Assembly: GCA_016202915.1 (NCBI GenBank)
Contig: JACQNT010000160.1
Location: 1-7,224, forward strand
DNA length: 7,224 bases
From: Acidobacteriota bacterium
GTDB lineage: Bacteria > Acidobacteriota > Polarisedimenticolia > Gp22-AA2
Direction: 5' to 3'
Shown: one piece after another, positions 5,473-7,224 of the stretch
Layout of the letters: the number at the start of each line of letters is the position of its first letter
Position numbering within the stretch: position 1 is the stretch's first letter
Notes under the pieces: generated by a model
Told to the model about the DNA's origin: nothing
Seen by the model: only the letters and a program-made list of their open reading frames with translations
Databases searched by the model: none
Position numbers and translations under genes: made by a program

Positions 5473-6410
5473 GCCCCCTCCTGCGCGGCCCGGGGCGAGG
5501 CGCCGCGCGATTCCCGCAGGAACAGGTCCTCGAGCGACTGGCGCGCCGGCGTCACGGAGATCAGCGTCGCCCCGTGGCCGTTCAGGATCGACAGGAGGCG
5601 GTGCAGGTCCTGCCTCGACTCGACCCGGACCAGGATCCGGTCCTCGCGGCGCGACACCACCCGCCCGCAGGGGAGGGCGCCGTCGCCGGCCGCGCGGAGC
5701 GCCACCTCCCAGAACGGGACCTCCCGGGAGAGCAGGTCATCGATCGTCCCGACGGCCTTCAGAGTGCCGCGCACCAGCATCCCCACACGGTCGCAGATCA
5801 TCTCCGTGTCGGAGAGGATGTGGGTGGAGAAGAAGACGGTGCGGCCGCGCGCCTTCAGGTCCAGGATGATGTCGCGCACCTCGCGCCGCCCGATCGGATC
5901 GAGGCCCGACATCGGCTCGTCGAGGATGACGAGATCCGGGTCGTTGATCAGGGCCTGCGCCAGCCCGATGCGCTGCAGCATCCCCTTCGAGTAGTGCCGC
6001 AGCTGGCGGTCGCCGCGGTTCCGGAGCCCGACGCGCTCCAGGAGCGCCGCGACGCGCCGGCGCCTCTCGCCGGCCGCCACCCCGAACAGCCGGGCGTGGA
6101 AATCGAGGAACTCGGCGCCGGTCAGGTAATCGTAGAGGTACGGGTTCTCGGGCAGGAAGCCGACGCGGCTCCGGAGCGCGGGCCGGCGGGCGTCCTGCCC
6201 GAACAGCCGGATCGAGCCGCCGTCGGGGAAGATCAGGCCGAGCGCCAGCTTGATCGTGGTGGTCTTCCCGGCGCCGTTGGTCCCGATGAAGCCGAAGACC
6301 TCCCCCTCCCGGACCGCGAGCGACAGGTCGCGCAGGATCCAGTACTTCCGGAAGGACAGGTGCGTGCGGTAGCTCTTGGAGATGCCCGCGAGTTCAAGGA
6401 CCGGCGTCAT
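5469..6410 (-). CDS. ABC transporter ATP-binding protein (NatA/NosF-type)
   Basis: A 313-residue ATPase that powers the adjacent permease on the cytosolic face of the membrane. Motifs in order: A-loop Tyr14; Walker A GTNGAGKTT (43-51); Q-loop region VGFLPENPYLYDYLTG, with Glu88 where most ABC proteins have Gln; signature YSKGMLQR (140-147); Walker B LVILDEP (160-166) with catalytic Glu165; D-loop SGLDP; and switch His197 in FFSTHI. Residues from about 230 onward form a C-terminal domain like that of NatA-type exporters (DUF4162-like), ending SLEDLFLRE before a short basic tail. The ATG at 6410 is preceded by GGAGG with 9-nt spacing and lies 16 nt after the glycosyltransferase stop. All residues needed for ATP hydrolysis are present, so it should be active. 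The substrate is unknown. Confidence 0.96.
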   Translation of the reverse strand: MTPVLELAGISKSYRTHLSFRKYWILRDLSLAVREGEVFGFIGTNGAGKTTTIKLALGLIFPDGGSIRLFGQDARRPALRSRVGFLPENPYLYDYLTGAEFLDFHARLFGVAAGERRRRVAALLERVGLRNRGDRQLRHYSKGMLQRIGLAQALINDPDLVILDEPMSGLDPIGRREVRDIILDLKARGRTVFFSTHILSDTEMICDRVGMLVRGTLKAVGTIDDLLSREVPFWEVALRAAGDGALPCGRVVSRREDRILVRVESRQDLHRLLSILNGHGATLISVTPARQSLEDLFLRESRGASPRAAQEGA

Positions 6411-6415
6411 CGCGA

Positions 6416-6426
6416 CCTTCCTCCCC
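6416..6426 (-). promoter_or_regulatory. Strong ribosome binding site of the ABC ATPase
   Basis: GGGGAGGAAGG fills the 16-nt gap between the glycosyltransferase stop and the ATPase ATG, with the GGAGG core 9 nt upstream of the start. It is among the best Shine-Dalgarno matches in the window and leaves no room for a separate promoter in the gap. Confidence 0.75.
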
Positions 6427-7224
6427 TCAATATAGCCCGCGGCGTCGGCCTGTCAAAAGTTGATGGTAGAGAGATTCCTGGGCCCGGACCATGGCGTCGA
6501 TGTCGAACTCGGGCAGGACCGCGCGGGCCCGCGCCGCGAGGGCCCGGGCGAATGGCCGATCGCGCAGCAGCCGGCCGACGCCGGCCGCGAGCCCCTCCAC
6601 GTCGCGCGGCGGCCGGACCAGGCCCGTCTCCCCGTCCTTCAGGACGTCCGTCGTGCCGTCGATCGCCGTGGCGACGACCGGCACGCCGGCCGCGATCGCT
6701 TCCGGGATCACCCGGGGGAGCCCCTCCCAGAGGGAGGTCAGGACCAGCACGTCGAGGGCCGCCATGACACCGGGGATGTCGCGCCTCCACCCGAGCAGGT
6801 GCAGCCGGCCCCGCAGCCCGAGGGCGTCGGCGCGCTCCTGGACCCGCCCGCGCAGCTCTCCGTCCCCGGCCAGGACGAAGGCGGCCCCCGGCACCGCCGC
6901 GGCGACCCGCGCCGCGACCTCGACGAAATCGAGGGGCGATTTCTGCGGCTTCAGGCAGGCCACCATGCCGACCAGCGGGGCCCCGTTGGGCAGCCCCAGC
7001 TCCCGCCTCAGCCCTCCTCCGTCGCGCAGCGCCGGATCGTGCGCCGCCGCCTCGAACTCGGCGATCCGGATGCCGCTGCGAATGAGGGTGGCCCGCCCGC
7101 GCGGCACGATCCCGAGCGCCGCTCCTTCCTCCAGGTTGGCGCGGGAGACGGCGATGACGTGGGTCGTCAGGGGCGCGACCGCCCGCTCCAGGCCGACGAG
7201 CAGGGACCGGAGCGGCGCCGGCTG
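6427..7224 (-). CDS. GT4-family glycosyltransferase, N-terminus beyond window
   Basis: The C-terminal 265 residues of a retaining, GT-B fold glycosyltransferase (GT4 type), which transfers a sugar from a nucleotide donor to a glycan or lipid acceptor. The frame is open to the window edge, so the GTG at 7107 is not the real start: residues upstream of it (HVIAVSRANLEEG) already match the linker seen before the second Rossmann domain. Other landmarks are LIRSGIRIAEF, GMVACLKPQKSP (donor-phosphate-binding region), AFVLAGDGELRGRV, LHLLGWRRDIPGVM and the E-x7-E motif in LWEGLPRVIPE (Glu167 and Glu175 of the visible part). The domain is complete to the usual C-terminal helix and ends GLY-stop. It lies 16 nt before the ABC ATPase and may head or belong to the same operon. 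Donor and acceptor are not predictable; surface polysaccharide or protein glycosylation are both possible. Confidence 0.93.
   Translation of the reverse strand, partial: QPAPLRSLLVGLERAVAPLTTHVIAVSRANLEEGAALGIVPRGRATLIRSGIRIAEFEAAAHDPALRDGGGLRRELGLPNGAPLVGMVACLKPQKSPLDFVEVAARVAAAVPGAAFVLAGDGELRGRVQERADALGLRGRLHLLGWRRDIPGVMAALDVLVLTSLWEGLPRVIPEAIAAGVPVVATAIDGTTDVLKDGETGLVRPPRDVEGLAAGVGRLLRDRPFARALAARARAVLPEFDIDAMVRAQESLYHQLLTGRRRGLY

Noticed and set aside
5574..6767. A 397-codon plus-strand frame opposite the ABC ATPase
   Set aside because: The composition is that of an antisense shadow, ending in Arg/Pro/Gly repeats, and it runs through the gap between two real minus-strand genes.
1..7224. 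CRISPR arrays, tRNA or rRNA genes, insertion sequences, phage or toxin-antitoxin genes
   Set aside because: I saw no regularly spaced repeats, no tRNA-like cloverleaf, no transposase or integrase motifs and no terminal inverted repeats; the window is filled by eight or so minus-strand genes with one regulatory gap.

Overview
This is a G+C-rich (about two-thirds or more by eye) bacterial window in which every gene I can support lies on the minus strand, so transcription runs from high to low coordinates. The coding style (tight overlaps, GTG starts, GGAG-type ribosome binding sites, long shadow frames) and the gene types (NatA/NosF-like ABC exporter, membrane-anchored TPR protein, PilD, PilS/NtrB-like kinase, type IV pilins) suggest a Gram-negative bacterium. 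Acidobacteriota or a deltaproteobacterial-type lineage is my best guess. There is no rRNA or other marker to fix this, so the assignment is weak.

Layout in the direction of transcription. A GT4-type glycosyltransferase enters from the right edge, N-terminus missing (7224-6427). After 16 nt come an ABC ATPase (6410-5469) and an ABC-2 type permease (5472-4705) overlapping by GTGA. Directly abutting is a membrane-anchored TPR-like protein with a pseudopilin-like tail (4704-3838). Seven nt later comes prepilin peptidase PilD (3830-3003), whose stop overlaps by ATGA the start of a two-TM, PAS-containing sensor histidine kinase (3006-1051). These spacings look like one long operon.

A 223-nt regulatory gap (1050-828) then separates the kinase from a second unit: a GspH/FimT-like minor pilin (827-327) overlapping by ATGA a PilV/GspI-like minor pilin (330-1, cut by the left edge). 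The gap is the most informative part of the window. It holds a near-consensus sigma-54 promoter (TGGCAC-N5-TTGCT, 889-874), a 9-bp GC hairpin touching its upstream side, and two palindromic sites sharing GTYTCGTAAC about 110 and 140 nt upstream of the predicted transcription start, where enhancer-binding proteins normally bind.

Working model (inference): the kinase is a PilS-like sensor whose partner, a PilR/NtrC-type sigma-54 activator not encoded here, binds the palindromes and switches on the minor-pilin operon. PilD cleaves the leaders of those pilins. Why the ABC exporter and TPR protein share the operon with PilD is not explained by known type IV pilus biology.
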